Below, one piece after another: positions 52,459-62,892 of a stretch of DNA of 64,000 nt (the first letter of the stretch is position 1; each line of letters begins with the position of its first letter). The DNA comes from Subtercola sp. PAMC28395 (GTDB taxonomy: Bacteria; Actinomycetota; Actinomycetes; Actinomycetales; Microbacteriaceae): positions 2,604,001 to 2,668,000 of the forward strand of contig NZ_CP076547.1 of assembly GCF_018889995.1 (NCBI RefSeq). The letters are read 5' to 3'. Made by a program: the position numbers and the translations under genes. The notes under the pieces were generated by a model that did not search any database, was not told the DNA's origin, and worked only from the letters and a program-made list of their open reading frames with translations.

Positions 52459-52494
52459 CAGATGAGCCCGGCCATCAGTTGAGCCCGGCCATCA
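52444..52494. repeat. 17-bp tandem triplication spanning the dgt-dnaG junction
   Basis: Units at 52444-52460, 52461-52477 and 52478-52494; the first two are identical and the third differs by one base. On the minus strand each unit reads TGATGGCCGGGCTCA plus two bases, so each holds an ATG followed by A-G-L codons. The dgt TGA overlaps the first ATG (52492), whose 5-codon frame MAGLN ends in a TGA overlapping the second ATG (52475). That frame, MAGLI, ends in a TGA overlapping the dnaG ATG (52458). This is a three-step stop/start ladder. Confidence 0.9.
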
Positions 52495-53838
52495 GTGCCC
52501 AGGCGATTCAGCCCGGCGCTGGCTCGCCAGCGCCGGTGAAAGATCGAAGGGTGCTGCCGGTGCGAGGAGTCGCCGGTGCCAGGCCAGAGCCGACTGGTCG
52601 GTGAGGCTCGCCACCTGGTCGACGATCACCCGCTTTCTCGCGGCGTCTGAAGCTGCATCACGCCAGTCGCCGACGAACGCCGGCTCGAGGTTCTGGTCGC
52701 CGCTTGCATGAAGGAGCTCGGCGAGTTCGACCAGCAGGGCACGCTGGGTGCGGTAGATCGGCTTGCGTTTGGAACTCGACATCACGAAAGCGGCGACGAT
52801 ACCTTTCAGAACGGCGATCTCGACCTCGACACTGCGGGGAACCACCACGTTCGCGCCGAACCGGATCAGCTGGGCTCCGGGGTACGCCTCGCGGGTTGCC
52901 TGGGTTGCTGCACCCGCGAACCTCCCGATCAGCTGGCTGGTCAGATTCTTGAGCTTCGCCTGTGCGACCCGGCCGCCGTCCCACTCGTCGACCCAGACGT
53001 CGAGGGAGTCGAGCCTGTCGAATGCGGCAATCAGTTCTTCATAGCGGAACGATCCGCCAACCCACGATTGCATGCTGGTCACCAGCTCTTCGTGATTGAC
53101 CCGGGAACCCAGTGCCGACACATCGATGTAACCGTTCAGTACGGCATCTTCGAAGTCGTGCACCGAATAGGCGATGTCGTCGGAGAGATCCATCACCTGC
53201 GCCTCGATGCAGAGCACTCTCGGGGGTGCCTCCTCGCGGAGCCACTCGAAGACCGCCCTGTCGTCGGCATAGACCCCGAACTTCTGCCGACCGCTCGCGT
53301 CACTGACCGCGTCATCGCTCGCCCACGGATACTTGCAGCTGGCGTCGAGGGATGCCCGGGTGAGGTTCAGCCCTTGACTCTCACCGTTCGGCCCCACGAC
53401 TTTGGGCTCGAGTCGGGTGAGAATGCGCAGGCTTTGGGCGTTGCCTTCGAACCCGCCGATGTCTGCCGCCCATTCGGAGAGCGCCCGCTCGCCGTTGTGG
53501 CCGAAGGGCGGATGCCCGAGGTCGTGCGCGAGGCACGCCGTGTCGACCACATCTGGGTCGAGGCCGAGGCTCGACGCGAGCTCACGCCCGACCTGGGCGA
53601 CCTCGAGGGAGTGGGTCAGCCGGTTGCGGGCGAAATCGAGGTCGGCCGTGGGGCTGAGTACCTGGGTCTTCGCGGCAAGACGACGAAGGGCGCCGGAGTG
53701 CAGGAGCCTGGCCCTGTCCCTGGCGAAATCGCTTCGCCTGCTGTAGTGCTCCTCGGGTAGAGGTCGCTCGGTGTCGTGGAGCGAATATCCCTCGACCGCG
53801 TCGCCGACTACCGTGGCTGCCTGCACGGTGTCAGCCAC
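52492..53838 (-). CDS. dgt: Deoxyguanosinetriphosphate triphosphohydrolase-like protein
   Basis: About 448 residues from the GTG at 53838 (GGAG 7 nt upstream; the adjacent GTG at 53841 is also possible), overlapping the dusB stop by 8 bp. HD-domain motifs: RLTHSLEVAQVG, HDLGHPPFGHNGE (HD pair) and MDLSDDIAYSVHD. It hydrolyses dNTPs to deoxynucleosides and triphosphate and so influences the dNTP pool for replication. Commonly adjacent to dnaG in actinobacteria, as here. The C-terminal domain is of the usual type. Confidence 0.93.
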   Translation of the reverse strand: MADTVQAATVVGDAVEGYSLHDTERPLPEEHYSRRSDFARDRARLLHSGALRRLAAKTQVLSPTADLDFARNRLTHSLEVAQVGRELASSLGLDPDVVDTACLAHDLGHPPFGHNGERALSEWAADIGGFEGNAQSLRILTRLEPKVVGPNGESQGLNLTRASLDASCKYPWASDDAVSDASGRQKFGVYADDRAVFEWLREEAPPRVLCIEAQVMDLSDDIAYSVHDFEDAVLNGYIDVSALGSRVNHEELVTSMQSWVGGSFRYEELIAAFDRLDSLDVWVDEWDGGRVAQAKLKNLTSQLIGRFAGAATQATREAYPGAQLIRFGANVVVPRSVEVEIAVLKGIVAAFVMSSSKRKPIYRTQRALLVELAELLHASGDQNLEPAFVGDWRDAASDAARKRVIVDQVASLTDQSALAWHRRLLAPAAPFDLSPALASQRRAESPGH

Positions 53839-55021
53839 CACTGTGCTCCAATTCGGCACCGGCGAGCTCGGCGAGGCCCGGTGTGTCGAGCGAGCGTGAC
53901 TCGAGCCACTTGTTCGGAAGTGCAGGGCGCTTGGGGCGACCGGCGCGACCGCGAGGCCCTTCGGCGTCGACGCCGGGATAGGGCAGGCTGCCGTCGAGGG
54001 TTGCGAGCAGGTCATCCATCTCCGACAGGCTCGTGACCATGGCCAGTGCCGTTCGAATTTCGTGACCCACCGGATAGCCCTTGAAGTACCACGCGACGTG
54101 CTTGCGGATGTCGCGGCACGCCCGCTCCTCGCCATCGTAGAACTCGGTCAGGAGCTCCGCGTGGCGGCGCAGAGCCCGCGCGACATCGCCGAGGGGTGGC
54201 TGCACGCGGGAGGCCAGGGACTCGGCTTCGGTGATCTCGCCGGCGCGAGCCCGAAAGGCTGCGGTGAGATCGGCGAACAACCATGGCCTGCCGAGGCACC
54301 CTCTGCCGACGACCACGCCGTCGCACCCTGTCTCGTCGACCATGCGGAGCGCGTCGTCGGCCGACCAGATGTCACCGTTGCCAAGCACAGGGATGCTGGT
54401 GATCGTCTCTTTGAGCTTGCTGATGGCCGACCAGTCCGCGTGACCAGAATAGAAGTCCGCGGCCGTGCGGGCATGCAGGGCAATCGAGGCGACACCGGCA
54501 CCCTCTGCGGCGCGGGCCGCTTCGAGATACGTCAGGTGATCGTCATCGATGCCCTTGCGCATTTTGACCGTGACCGGAATGTCACCGGCAGCGGTGACAG
54601 CCGCTTCGACGATTCCGCGGAAGAGATCGCTCTTCCAGGGCAAGGCCGCGCCCCCGCCCCGGCGTGTGACCTTCGGTACAGGGCACCCGAAGTTCATGTC
54701 GATGTGATCGGCGCGGTTCTCTGCCACCAGCATGGTGACCGCCTCGCCCATCGTCTTGGGGTCGACGCCGTACAACTGGATGGACCTGATGGTCTCTGAA
54801 GGGTGGTGGGTGATGAGTCGCATCGACTCTGGCGTGCGTTCGACGAGGGCACGGCTCGTGATCATCTCGCTGACGAAGAGGCCCGTGCCGTACTCGCGGC
54901 AGAGTCGCCGGTACGCGGTATTCGTGACGCCGGCCATCGGGGCGAGCACAACGGGCACGTCCAGTTCGATCGGGCCGATTGTGAACCCCGGGGTGCGGGT
55001 GAGAGTGGGAAGGGAAGACAT
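53831..55021 (-). CDS. dusB: tRNA-dihydrouridine synthase B
   Basis: 396 residues from the ATG at 55021 with GGGAG 10 nt upstream. FMN TIM-barrel: VVLAPMAGVTNTAYRRLC, IDMNFGCPVPKVTRRGGGAAL (catalytic Cys), PVTVKMRKGIDDDHL, HARTAADFYSGHADWS and VVGRGCLGRPWLF. The C-terminal RNA-binding helical domain includes REIRKHVAWYFKG-like sequence (DIRKHVAWYFKGYP). It reduces uridines in tRNA to dihydrouridine. The order dusB-dgt-dnaG with overlaps suggests one transcript. Confidence 0.95.
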   Translation of the reverse strand: MSSLPTLTRTPGFTIGPIELDVPVVLAPMAGVTNTAYRRLCREYGTGLFVSEMITSRALVERTPESMRLITHHPSETIRSIQLYGVDPKTMGEAVTMLVAENRADHIDMNFGCPVPKVTRRGGGAALPWKSDLFRGIVEAAVTAAGDIPVTVKMRKGIDDDHLTYLEAARAAEGAGVASIALHARTAADFYSGHADWSAISKLKETITSIPVLGNGDIWSADDALRMVDETGCDGVVVGRGCLGRPWLFADLTAAFRARAGEITEAESLASRVQPPLGDVARALRRHAELLTEFYDGEERACRDIRKHVAWYFKGYPVGHEIRTALAMVTSLSEMDDLLATLDGSLPYPGVDAEGPRGRAGRPKRPALPNKWLESRSLDTPGLAELAGAELEHSGG

Positions 55022-55085
55022 TGCTTCAATTCTCCCAGAGTTTCGGGCAGGCCACGCCGTTTTGCGTGGCCATGTGCAGAGACCC

Positions 55086-55304
55086 CTACAGGGTGTGTCC
55101 GGTGGAGGAATTCTCGTCGTCGATCTCCGGCACCGTGCAGACACCATCGATGCCGCAGGCCGCTGACCCGGTGGTGTCGCCCAGAAGCCGGAAGAGGGTG
55201 GAGGCCGATCCGATGCGTCGCAACGAGCCGCCGGCGTCAACGCCGGGCAGGGCCGCGACCGACGGCACTGCTGGGGATGCGGTGGCAGGTCGACTCTCCG
55301 TCAT
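55086..55304 (-). CDS. Small protein coupled to the DsbA-family gene
   Basis: 72 residues. Its ATG overlaps the stop of the DsbA-family gene (ATGA), and it ends 64 bp before dusB. It is moderately hydrophobic in the middle (LRRIGSASTLFRLL) and has a Cys pair near the end, AACGIDGVCTVPEID, which suggests redox or metal chemistry. No membrane segment or signal peptide. I do not recognise the family. The tight coupling and the reading frame's composition make it probably real. Confidence 0.55.
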   Translation of the reverse strand: MTESRPATASPAVPSVAALPGVDAGGSLRRIGSASTLFRLLGDTTGSAACGIDGVCTVPEIDDENSSTGHTL

Positions 55305-56023
55305 CGAGACACCCCGGCATCGGCCGCCCCCGCCGCGACGTCGACGAGGCCGGTATCCCGGCGTTCTTCGGCCAGCTGTGCGAAGACCTGGGCAAATGCC
55401 GACTCCTCCTGGGCGCCCGAGACACCGTACTTGGAGTCGAAGACGAAGAACGGCACACCCTGGATCCCGAACTCCACGGCCTGGGCCTGGTCGGCCCTCA
55501 CCTCTGCGAGGAACTCGTTGCTCTGCAGGGACCGAAGCGCGTCGGCGCGATCGAGCCCGATTTCGGCAGCGAGGTCGGCGAGGTCTTCGTCGCGCCCCAC
55601 GTGACGGCCCTCCTCGAAATATGCCTTCAGCAGGCGCTCCTTCGCTTCGAGCTGCACGCCGTGCGCCTTGGCATAGTGAATCAGCTGGTGGGCCTTCACC
55701 GTATTCGTGTGCTGAAGAGCGTCATAGTCGTAGTGCAGTCCGACACTCTCGGCGATACTGGTGACGCGCTCGAGCATGCCCTCGACCTGGGCTGGAGCCA
55801 GACCCTTGTGCCCGGCAAGAAAGTCCACTTCACTGCCTTCGAAGTCAACCGGCGTGTCTGGCGAGAGTTCGAAGCTGTGGTACTCGATCTCGATCGGAAG
55901 GGCAGCGCCCTCACCTGCAGACGCCGCGTATTCGGCGATTCCACCCTCGAGTCGCCGCTTGCCGATGTAGCACCAGGGGCAGGCGATATCAGACCAGACG
56001 TCGACTTTGATAGCTTCACTCAT
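55301..56023 (-). CDS. DsbA family oxidoreductase (FrnE-like)
   Basis: 240 residues from the ATG at 56023; the longer frame is not family-like. Thioredoxin fold with an inserted helical domain; the active-site CPWC is C15-x-x-C18 (VWSDIACPWCYIGKRR). GVPFFVF, with its cis-Pro, and LEAKERLLKAYFEEGRHVG are typical of FrnE/2-hydroxychromene-isomerase-type proteins, which are cytoplasmic (no signal peptide here). A role in thiol-disulphide exchange or polyketide-like isomerisation is possible. It is divergent from the ybaK-like gene and co-translated with the small Cys-containing protein downstream. Confidence 0.9.
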   Translation of the reverse strand: MSEAIKVDVWSDIACPWCYIGKRRLEGGIAEYAASAGEGAALPIEIEYHSFELSPDTPVDFEGSEVDFLAGHKGLAPAQVEGMLERVTSIAESVGLHYDYDALQHTNTVKAHQLIHYAKAHGVQLEAKERLLKAYFEEGRHVGRDEDLADLAAEIGLDRADALRSLQSNEFLAEVRADQAQAVEFGIQGVPFFVFDSKYGVSGAQEESAFAQVFAQLAEERRDTGLVDVAAGAADAGVSR

Positions 56024-56081
56024 GCACAGGGCAACGACACGGCCGCGCGTGGTATTCCCGGGCATCCGCTTAGATGGATTC

Positions 56082-56579
56082 ATGACGCAAAGCGCTACGG
56101 AACGGGTCGACCACGATGCACGCGCACGGGGTCTCGCCGTCGAGGTCGTCGAACGCCCACCGGCGAACAGCCTCGAGGAGGCTGCCTCGCTGCTGGGCCT
56201 TCTGCCCTCTGACGTGGTCAAGTCGCTGGTCGTGAAACGCCATGACGGCGACTACCTGTTCGCTCTGGTGCCGGGCGATCGCCAGATCAGCTGGTCGAAA
56301 CTCCGAGCCCTGCTGGGCGTCAACAAGCTCTCTCTGCCGTCGCCTGAGCGCGCCTTCGAGGCAACAGGCTACGAGCGCGGCACCATCACCCCGCTCGGCA
56401 GCGCCACCCTGCTGCCCGTCATCGCAGACGAACGGATGCTCGGCAAACGCATCGCGCTCGGCGCCGGAGCCCACGGCCACAGCCTGCTCGTCGACGCCGA
56501 CGCACTGCTGGCGTCATTCGATGCCACTGTCGCCGACATTACAGACCCCCTGCAGCCCCGCTCGAGTTCAAGACCCTAG
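56082..56579 (+). CDS. YbaK/EbsC-type aminoacyl-tRNA deacylase
   Basis: 165 residues from the ATG at 56082. The YbaK/ProX editing-domain fold is indicated by VDHDARARGLAVEVVERP, DVVKSLVVKRHDGDYLFALVPGDRQISWSKL and GTITPLGSATLLPVIADERM. Such proteins hydrolyse mischarged aminoacyl-tRNAs (for example Cys- or Ala-tRNA-Pro). The conserved Lys is present in the VKSLVVK segment. It has no ribosome-binding site, and the TTAGAT sequence upstream is only a partial -10 match. Confidence 0.88.
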   Translation: MTQSATERVDHDARARGLAVEVVERPPANSLEEAASLLGLLPSDVVKSLVVKRHDGDYLFALVPGDRQISWSKLRALLGVNKLSLPSPERAFEATGYERGTITPLGSATLLPVIADERMLGKRIALGAGAHGHSLLVDADALLASFDATVADITDPLQPRSSSRP

Positions 56580-56580
56580 G

Positions 56581-56638
56581 TCGACTCTCCCGAAGGTGCA
56601 GGGAATTCGCGATTCGCTTGCACCTTCGGGAAAGTCGA
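56581..56638. terminator. Long inverted repeat between the convergent ybaK-like and uppS genes
   Basis: TCGACTCTCCCGAAGGTGCA (56581-56600) pairs with 56619-56638 over 20 bp with one G-U pair; loop 18 nt. Located 1 bp after the ybaK-like stop. No T-tract follows on either strand, so terminator function is probable from position but not certain; it may also be a dispersed repeat. Confidence 0.5.
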
Positions 56639-56693
56639 TGGGGACCGGGGCAGCACGAGAAGGTGGTGCGGGTGGGTGGGACGGTGGATGAGG

Positions 56694-57497
56694 CTACGGT
56701 TTCGGGGCGTCTACCGCACCACCGAAACGGCGGGAGCGTCCGGCGTAGTGGTCGATGGCCTCCCACAGGTCGGTGCGGGAGAAGTCCGGCCACAGTCGGT
56801 CGAGAAACACCATCTCGGCATAGGCCGACTGCCAGAGCATGAAATTGCTGGTGCGCTGCTCCCCTGAGCTGCGCACGAACAGGTCCACGTCGGGGAGGTC
56901 TGGAACGTAGAGGTGGCGCTGGATCACCTTCTCTGAGATGCCTCCGGGCTTCAGCCGCCCGGCGGCGACCTCTGCGGCAATGGCCTGCACAGCATCCGTC
57001 AGCTCGTTCCTGCCACCGTAGTTGACGCACATGGTGAGAGTGAGGGTGGTGTTTGCTTCTGTCAGGCGTTCGGCGAACTGCAGTTCGTTGATGACGGAAG
57101 CCCAGAGCCTGGGTCTGCGGCCGGCCCAGCGCACGCGCACTCCCCACTCGTTGAGCTGGTCGCGGCGACGGTGCAGCACTTCGCGGTTGAAGCCCATCAG
57201 GAATCGCACCTCATCGGGCGAGCGCTTCCAGTTCTCGGTGGAGAAGGCATAGACACTGAGGTGTTTCACGCCGATCTGGATGGCGCCGGCCACAACATCG
57301 AGCAGCGACGCTTCGCCTGCCTTGTGACCCTCGACCCTGGTGAGTCCGCGGGCATTGGCCCAGCGCCCATTGCCGTCCATCACGATGGCGACGTGAGCTG
57401 GCACCTGCGACCGCGGAATCTCGGGCGGGTAGACACCTGTGTAGTCGAGCGGCCGGAATTCGGCCGCGAGGGGGGAGGTCTTCTGCACACGGCTCAT
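56694..57497 (-). CDS. uppS: Isoprenyl transferase (undecaprenyl diphosphate synthase type)
   Basis: 267 residues. Cis-prenyltransferase motifs: [17 protein letters not shown] (catalytic Asp), [35 protein letters not shown] and [19 protein letters not shown]. It elongates farnesyl or decaprenyl diphosphate to the carrier lipid for cell-wall synthesis. The gene is 6 bp from recO on the same strand, the usual recO-uppS order. Confidence 0.95.
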   Translation of the reverse strand: MSRVQKTSPLAAEFRPLDYTGVYPPEIPRSQVPAHVAIVMDGNGRWANARGLTRVEGHKAGEASLLDVVAGAIQIGVKHLSVYAFSTENWKRSPDEVRFLMGFNREVLHRRRDQLNEWGVRVRWAGRRPRLWASVINELQFAERLTEANTTLTLTMCVNYGGRNELTDAVQAIAAEVAAGRLKPGGISEKVIQRHLYVPDLPDVDLFVRSSGEQRTSNFMLWQSAYAEMVFLDRLWPDFSRTDLWEAIDHYAGRSRRFGGAVDAPKP

Positions 57498-57503
57498 GAG
57501 ATT

Positions 57504-58328
57504 TCAGGCTTTCGTTCGTGGATCACGCTGGTCGACCAGCACCGTGGGGCTGCTCAGGCGTGCGAGTTGCGCCTCTCGCAGGGTATGGATGGTCGAATTC
57601 GAGCGGTCCACATGCTGGAGCGATTTCAGCCCCCGTTCAAGGTGCCACTGGGTGTAGGCGGCGACGATACCACTCGCCTGCGAACGGACACGTTCTGCGG
57701 CGGAGTCTGCGGTTGCCCAGTCACCGGTGAGCAGGGCGCTCAAAAGGCCCAGCGTGGCCTGGTCGAGTCTGGGAGTGCCGGGAGGGGCGAGTTCGTCGCT
57801 CACCACCCCGCCGAGCTGAACGACGAAGGCCGAATGCGGGCCCGGCGCACCGGAGACAGCGCAATCGGAGAAACTCGGCGCCCAGCCCGCCATCGACAAC
57901 GCCCTGAGCAGATAGGAGTCGAGCGTGAGGCTCGAACCGTGCTCCCCGCGGGCCAGCGAACGGAGGGCGCCCACAAGGAGGAGGTACTGCTGTTGGGTGG
58001 CATCGGCTTCTGTGAGCTTGTCGGCGGTCTCGACCATTGCGCTTGCCGCGGTGTAGCTGGCGTAGTCGGCCGAGATCTCCGCACCGTACGAGGCGATGGT
58101 CTCGGCCTGCGTGATGGTGTCGAGCGTTCGGCCCTCGAAGAACTGCACGTCGGCCACCATGAACGGCTCGAGGCGTGCGCCGAATTTGGACGCCGTTCGG
58201 CGCACACCCTTGGCGACAGCACGGATCTTGCCATTCTGTCGCGAGAGCATGGTGACGATGCGGTCGGCTTCGCCCAGCTTGTGGGTACGAAGCACGACCA
58301 CGTCGTCTCGGTAGAGGGGCACAGTCAA
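57504..58328 (-). CDS. recO: DNA repair protein RecO
   Basis: 274 residues, with an N-terminal OB fold ([44 protein letters not shown]) and a helical C-terminal domain. RecO loads RecA with RecR and anneals ssDNA. The zinc-finger region that normally has four Cys is changed here to [15 protein letters not shown] and [13 protein letters not shown], with only one Cys left, so zinc is probably not bound. Length and the rest of the domain are otherwise normal. Confidence 0.94.
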   Translation of the reverse strand: MTVPLYRDDVVVLRTHKLGEADRIVTMLSRQNGKIRAVAKGVRRTASKFGARLEPFMVADVQFFEGRTLDTITQAETIASYGAEISADYASYTAASAMVETADKLTEADATQQQYLLLVGALRSLARGEHGSSLTLDSYLLRALSMAGWAPSFSDCAVSGAPGPHSAFVVQLGGVVSDELAPPGTPRLDQATLGLLSALLTGDWATADSAAERVRSQASGIVAAYTQWHLERGLKSLQHVDRSNSTIHTLREAQLARLSSPTVLVDQRDPRTKA

Positions 58329-58421
58329 TTATCGGTCATGCACCGCACACCGGCCGGAAGCAGGGCCGCACGCCCGTGTCCCCGGACGGTCGGCCTGCCA
58401 GCCACTCAACGCGCCAGAGGG

Positions 58422-60206
<1,785 letters not shown>

Positions 60207-60237
60207 TCAGCGTATGGGGGAGGGCCAACGACAAACT

Positions 60238-60272
60238 CCGCGACGAGGGAGCCCTGTTAGCGCTCGTCGCGG
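60238..60272 (-). terminator. Attenuator hairpin in the leuA leader
   Basis: Perfect 10-bp stem CCGCGACGAG/CTCGTCGCGG with a 15-nt loop. Its 5' arm overlaps the end of the leader peptide (codons S-C-R-D-E-R), so ribosome position on the Leu codons can decide whether it forms. The following AGTTTGTCGTT is a weak U-tract. Confidence 0.6.
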
Positions 60273-60301
60273 CAGCTAAGAAGGAGCAGACCGAAAGACA
60301 C
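60257..60301 (-). CDS. Leucine leader peptide of leuA
   Basis: 14 residues, VSFGLLLLSCRDER, with four consecutive Leu codons (CTG CTC CTT CTT), from a GTG that is 6 nt after the -10 box TACCCT, so the leader mRNA is itself leaderless. The peptide ends inside the attenuator hairpin. Ribosome stalling on Leu codons at low Leu-tRNA would prevent the hairpin and allow transcription of leuA. This matches leu leaders of other actinobacteria in design. Confidence 0.75.
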   Translation of the reverse strand: MSFGLLLLSCRDER

Positions 60302-60307
60302 CCTTTC

Positions 60308-60313
60308 AGGGTA
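60308..60313 (-). promoter_or_regulatory. -10 box of the leuA leader
   Basis: TACCCT on the minus strand, ending 6 nt before the leader GTG. The promoter overlaps the end of the upstream mprF-like gene. Confidence 0.5.
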
Positions 60314-60316
60314 GCA

Positions 60317-62890
60317 CTATGCCGAGCGACTGAGGAAGCCGAGAGCATGCCGTGCTGAAAAAGTGGGCACGTAGGCGCGCGTCAATGCGACGCCGACCGC
60401 CGGTAACGACAGCGGGTCGGCGTACGCCAGGTACAGCGGAACGTTCCGGGGCCGGAATTTCTGCTTGAACACGAGCAGTGAGCGAAAACCGTAGATCGGT
60501 TCGAGCGCCCGGCCCAACACTCCCAATACCGCTGCGCGGGCCCCCTCCTGCCCGGCCCCAGCTGATTCGGTGTGCGCAAGCGGTGCCGCCGACAAGCTCA
60601 CGAACTCCAGCCCCGCGTCGCGGGCAGCCAGCACCGTCTCGGCGATCGTGAACTCCATGATCCCGTTCATGGCGCCCTGGCGGCGCCGCATGAAGTCCAG
60701 TGTCCAGCCGATGACCTGCCTGTCGCGGTAGGTGGGGAGCCAGCTCGTCACAGCGAGAATCGTTCCTGAGTCGTCGAAGGCAAGCATGAGCTTCACCTCG
60801 GGGTCGGTCAGCTCATCGACCCCGCCGAGTGTGAAGCCCATCTCGGGCAGATCCTTCTCCGCGATCCAGCCTTCCGAGATGTCCCTGATCTGGGCGATCT
60901 GCGGCAGTGTCAGGTTGTGGTACGCGGTCAATTCCGCTCGTACTCCGGTCTTCACCGCCTTGTTTATCGACGTACGGATGTCCTGCATCTTCTTGCCCTG
61001 CAACGAGAAGGCCCGAGGATCGATGGTCGCCTCTTCGGCTATCTGCAGCAGCGACCACCGCAACTCGTCGAAAACGGGTTGCATGTCTGCCGAGACGACG
61101 TAGAACACCGGCGTCCAGCCGTGGTTGGTGCAGAAGACGGTGAATTCCCGAATCGCGGCGGCCCGATCATCCGGGTCGCCCAGAGGTTCACCGAGGGCGA
61201 TCGCCACACCGTTCACGACCCGGTAGGCGACTGCAGAGGTACGACCTTCAGAGAACCAGTAGTGGTTCCCGGGCCAGGTCGCCATCCATGACAACGAGCC
61301 GCGGCCACCGCGGTGCAGAAGCGATCGGATGATCGCATTGGCGTTTGCGGCAGAACCGAGCCGAACGTGCGAGATCGACAGAATCGCGGCGACGATGACG
61401 CTGAACCAGAAGGCCGGGCCGACCCAGCCGTACACGAAGCGGGCTGCGTCACCGACGGGAAAGACATCGACCCGCTCGAGGGAGAGGAAACCGACCGGCA
61501 TGAAGCGCTCCGGCAGGTCGGTCAGGAGGTCGGAGAGAGAGACGACCGGATCGAACTGGCCACGGAACATCAGTGCGAGGGCGAGGTACACAAGCGAAAT
61601 GACGATGAAGGCGACGCCGACACCCAGGAAGAAGCGGGGGGTTGCTCCTTCAGAGAACTCCGTCGGGAAGATGCGCAGGTTGAAGACGAGTACGGCGGCG
61701 ATGACCAGGGGCAGCGCAATGGAGATGATCACGGAGATGCTGTACTGGTCGAACTGCCCGTTGGAGAGGTCGAAGAAGGTGTTGGTCCCCACCGCAGGCA
61801 GAACGCCGTAGTAGGCGATTCCCAGCACCGACAGGAAGACGTTCACGCTCACGGCCAGCCAGAGCGCGACACGGCGGCCGCGGAGGATGCCGATCGCCGA
61901 GATCACCAGCACTACAAGCGGAAGAACGGTGACGAGCACGGGGCCGGGGCCGTCGAGCCTGGCCAGCGAGAACGAATCCGCGCAGGCATCGCTGTAGCCG
62001 ACCGCAGCACAGTCGTCCACCCCGGCGACTGAGCCGAGGGTGTCTCGAAAGAGCAGCCCCAGTGGCTGCAGCGGGCCGAAACCACTCGGCGTGATGATGG
62101 TGATGAGGGGGCCGACTGCCGTGATCGCGACCAGGGCGGCGAGCAGCGATCGGCGTTCCCGATGCGAACTGCGCGTCAGGTTCAGCCGTGTCACCGGCAT
62201 ACGGTTCAGGCGCCGGTTCCAGAGGGACCCGATTATGAGACCGGCGAGTGCGGCGATCACCCGGTAGAGGTCTCGCGGCTCACCGGAGTACAGAACGAAC
62301 ATGAGGAGACCGGCGAAACCCAGCAGCCGGATACGGCGCCGCAGAAGCGGGCCGGTGAAGGCGCTCGCGGCCATGATCGTGCCGACGATCGGGATCACGG
62401 GGTCGATGGTGGCCTGCGAACGCACCTGCTCCGCGGCGATCAGACCGAGCCAGAGACCGATTCCCTCGACGAGCACGCCCAGGATTCCGCCGAGGATGGC
62501 GACGCTCAGGTAGACGATGACCGTTCGCCAGGTTCCCATCAGGCGTTCAGCCGCACCGAGCACCACCAGGATCAGCGGCAGCAGTACGACGATGTGCAGG
62601 GCTCTGGCCCCGATGAGCACCGAGGTCACTGGCGCGAACCAGTGATGCTGGGTGACCACCGAGTCGAAGCTCTGCGACAGCACCCCGTCGAGAATCCGGT
62701 AGAGCGACGCATGGAAGACCAGCTGCAGCACGCTCACTACCGTCGCGACACCAGCGATGGTCCAGGTGAATGGAATGGACGAAGCCCAACGGCCGAGCCA
62801 GGAGATGAATCGCCGAAGTCGTCGCCTCGCCAGGCCCGGTGACGAGGCAGAGGGCGCCACGGTGGGGCGAGGAGCCAGAGATACCGTCAT
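60317..62890 (-). CDS. MprF-like aminoacyl-lipid synthase (DUF2156)
   Basis: 857 residues. The N-terminal two thirds hold about a dozen membrane helices, including a rhomboid-like stretch at about 30-200, and the C-terminal domain (about 540-857) is a GNAT-type DUF2156 domain: ATWPGNHYWFSEGRTSAVAYR, GEPLGDP, SLQGKKMQDIRTSINKA, WTLDFMRRR and LEFVSLSAAPLA. This is the architecture of phosphatidylglycerol lysyltransferases, which transfer amino acids from tRNA to lipids, lowering negative surface charge. Amino acid and lipid acceptor are unknown. It starts 2 bp after the esterase gene, so the pair is co-translated. Confidence 0.9.
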   Translation of the reverse strand: MTVSLAPRPTVAPSASSPGLARRRLRRFISWLGRWASSIPFTWTIAGVATVVSVLQLVFHASLYRILDGVLSQSFDSVVTQHHWFAPVTSVLIGARALHIVVLLPLILVVLGAAERLMGTWRTVIVYLSVAILGGILGVLVEGIGLWLGLIAAEQVRSQATIDPVIPIVGTIMAASAFTGPLLRRRIRLLGFAGLLMFVLYSGEPRDLYRVIAALAGLIIGSLWNRRLNRMPVTRLNLTRSSHRERRSLLAALVAITAVGPLITIITPSGFGPLQPLGLLFRDTLGSVAGVDDCAAVGYSDACADSFSLARLDGPGPVLVTVLPLVVLVISAIGILRGRRVALWLAVSVNVFLSVLGIAYYGVLPAVGTNTFFDLSNGQFDQYSISVIISIALPLVIAAVLVFNLRIFPTEFSEGATPRFFLGVGVAFIVISLVYLALALMFRGQFDPVVSLSDLLTDLPERFMPVGFLSLERVDVFPVGDAARFVYGWVGPAFWFSVIVAAILSISHVRLGSAANANAIIRSLLHRGGRGSLSWMATWPGNHYWFSEGRTSAVAYRVVNGVAIALGEPLGDPDDRAAAIREFTVFCTNHGWTPVFYVVSADMQPVFDELRWSLLQIAEEATIDPRAFSLQGKKMQDIRTSINKAVKTGVRAELTAYHNLTLPQIAQIRDISEGWIAEKDLPEMGFTLGGVDELTDPEVKLMLAFDDSGTILAVTSWLPTYRDRQVIGWTLDFMRRRQGAMNGIMEFTIAETVLAARDAGLEFVSLSAAPLAHTESAGAGQEGARAAVLGVLGRALEPIYGFRSLLVFKQKFRPRNVPLYLAYADPLSLPAVGVALTRAYVPTFSARHALGFLSRSA

Positions 62891-62892
62891 GA

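Noticed and set aside
56070..56081. Leaderless promoter for the ybaK-like gene
   Set aside because: TTAGAT before the ATG at 56082 does not fit TANNNT in the right register; too weak to annotate.
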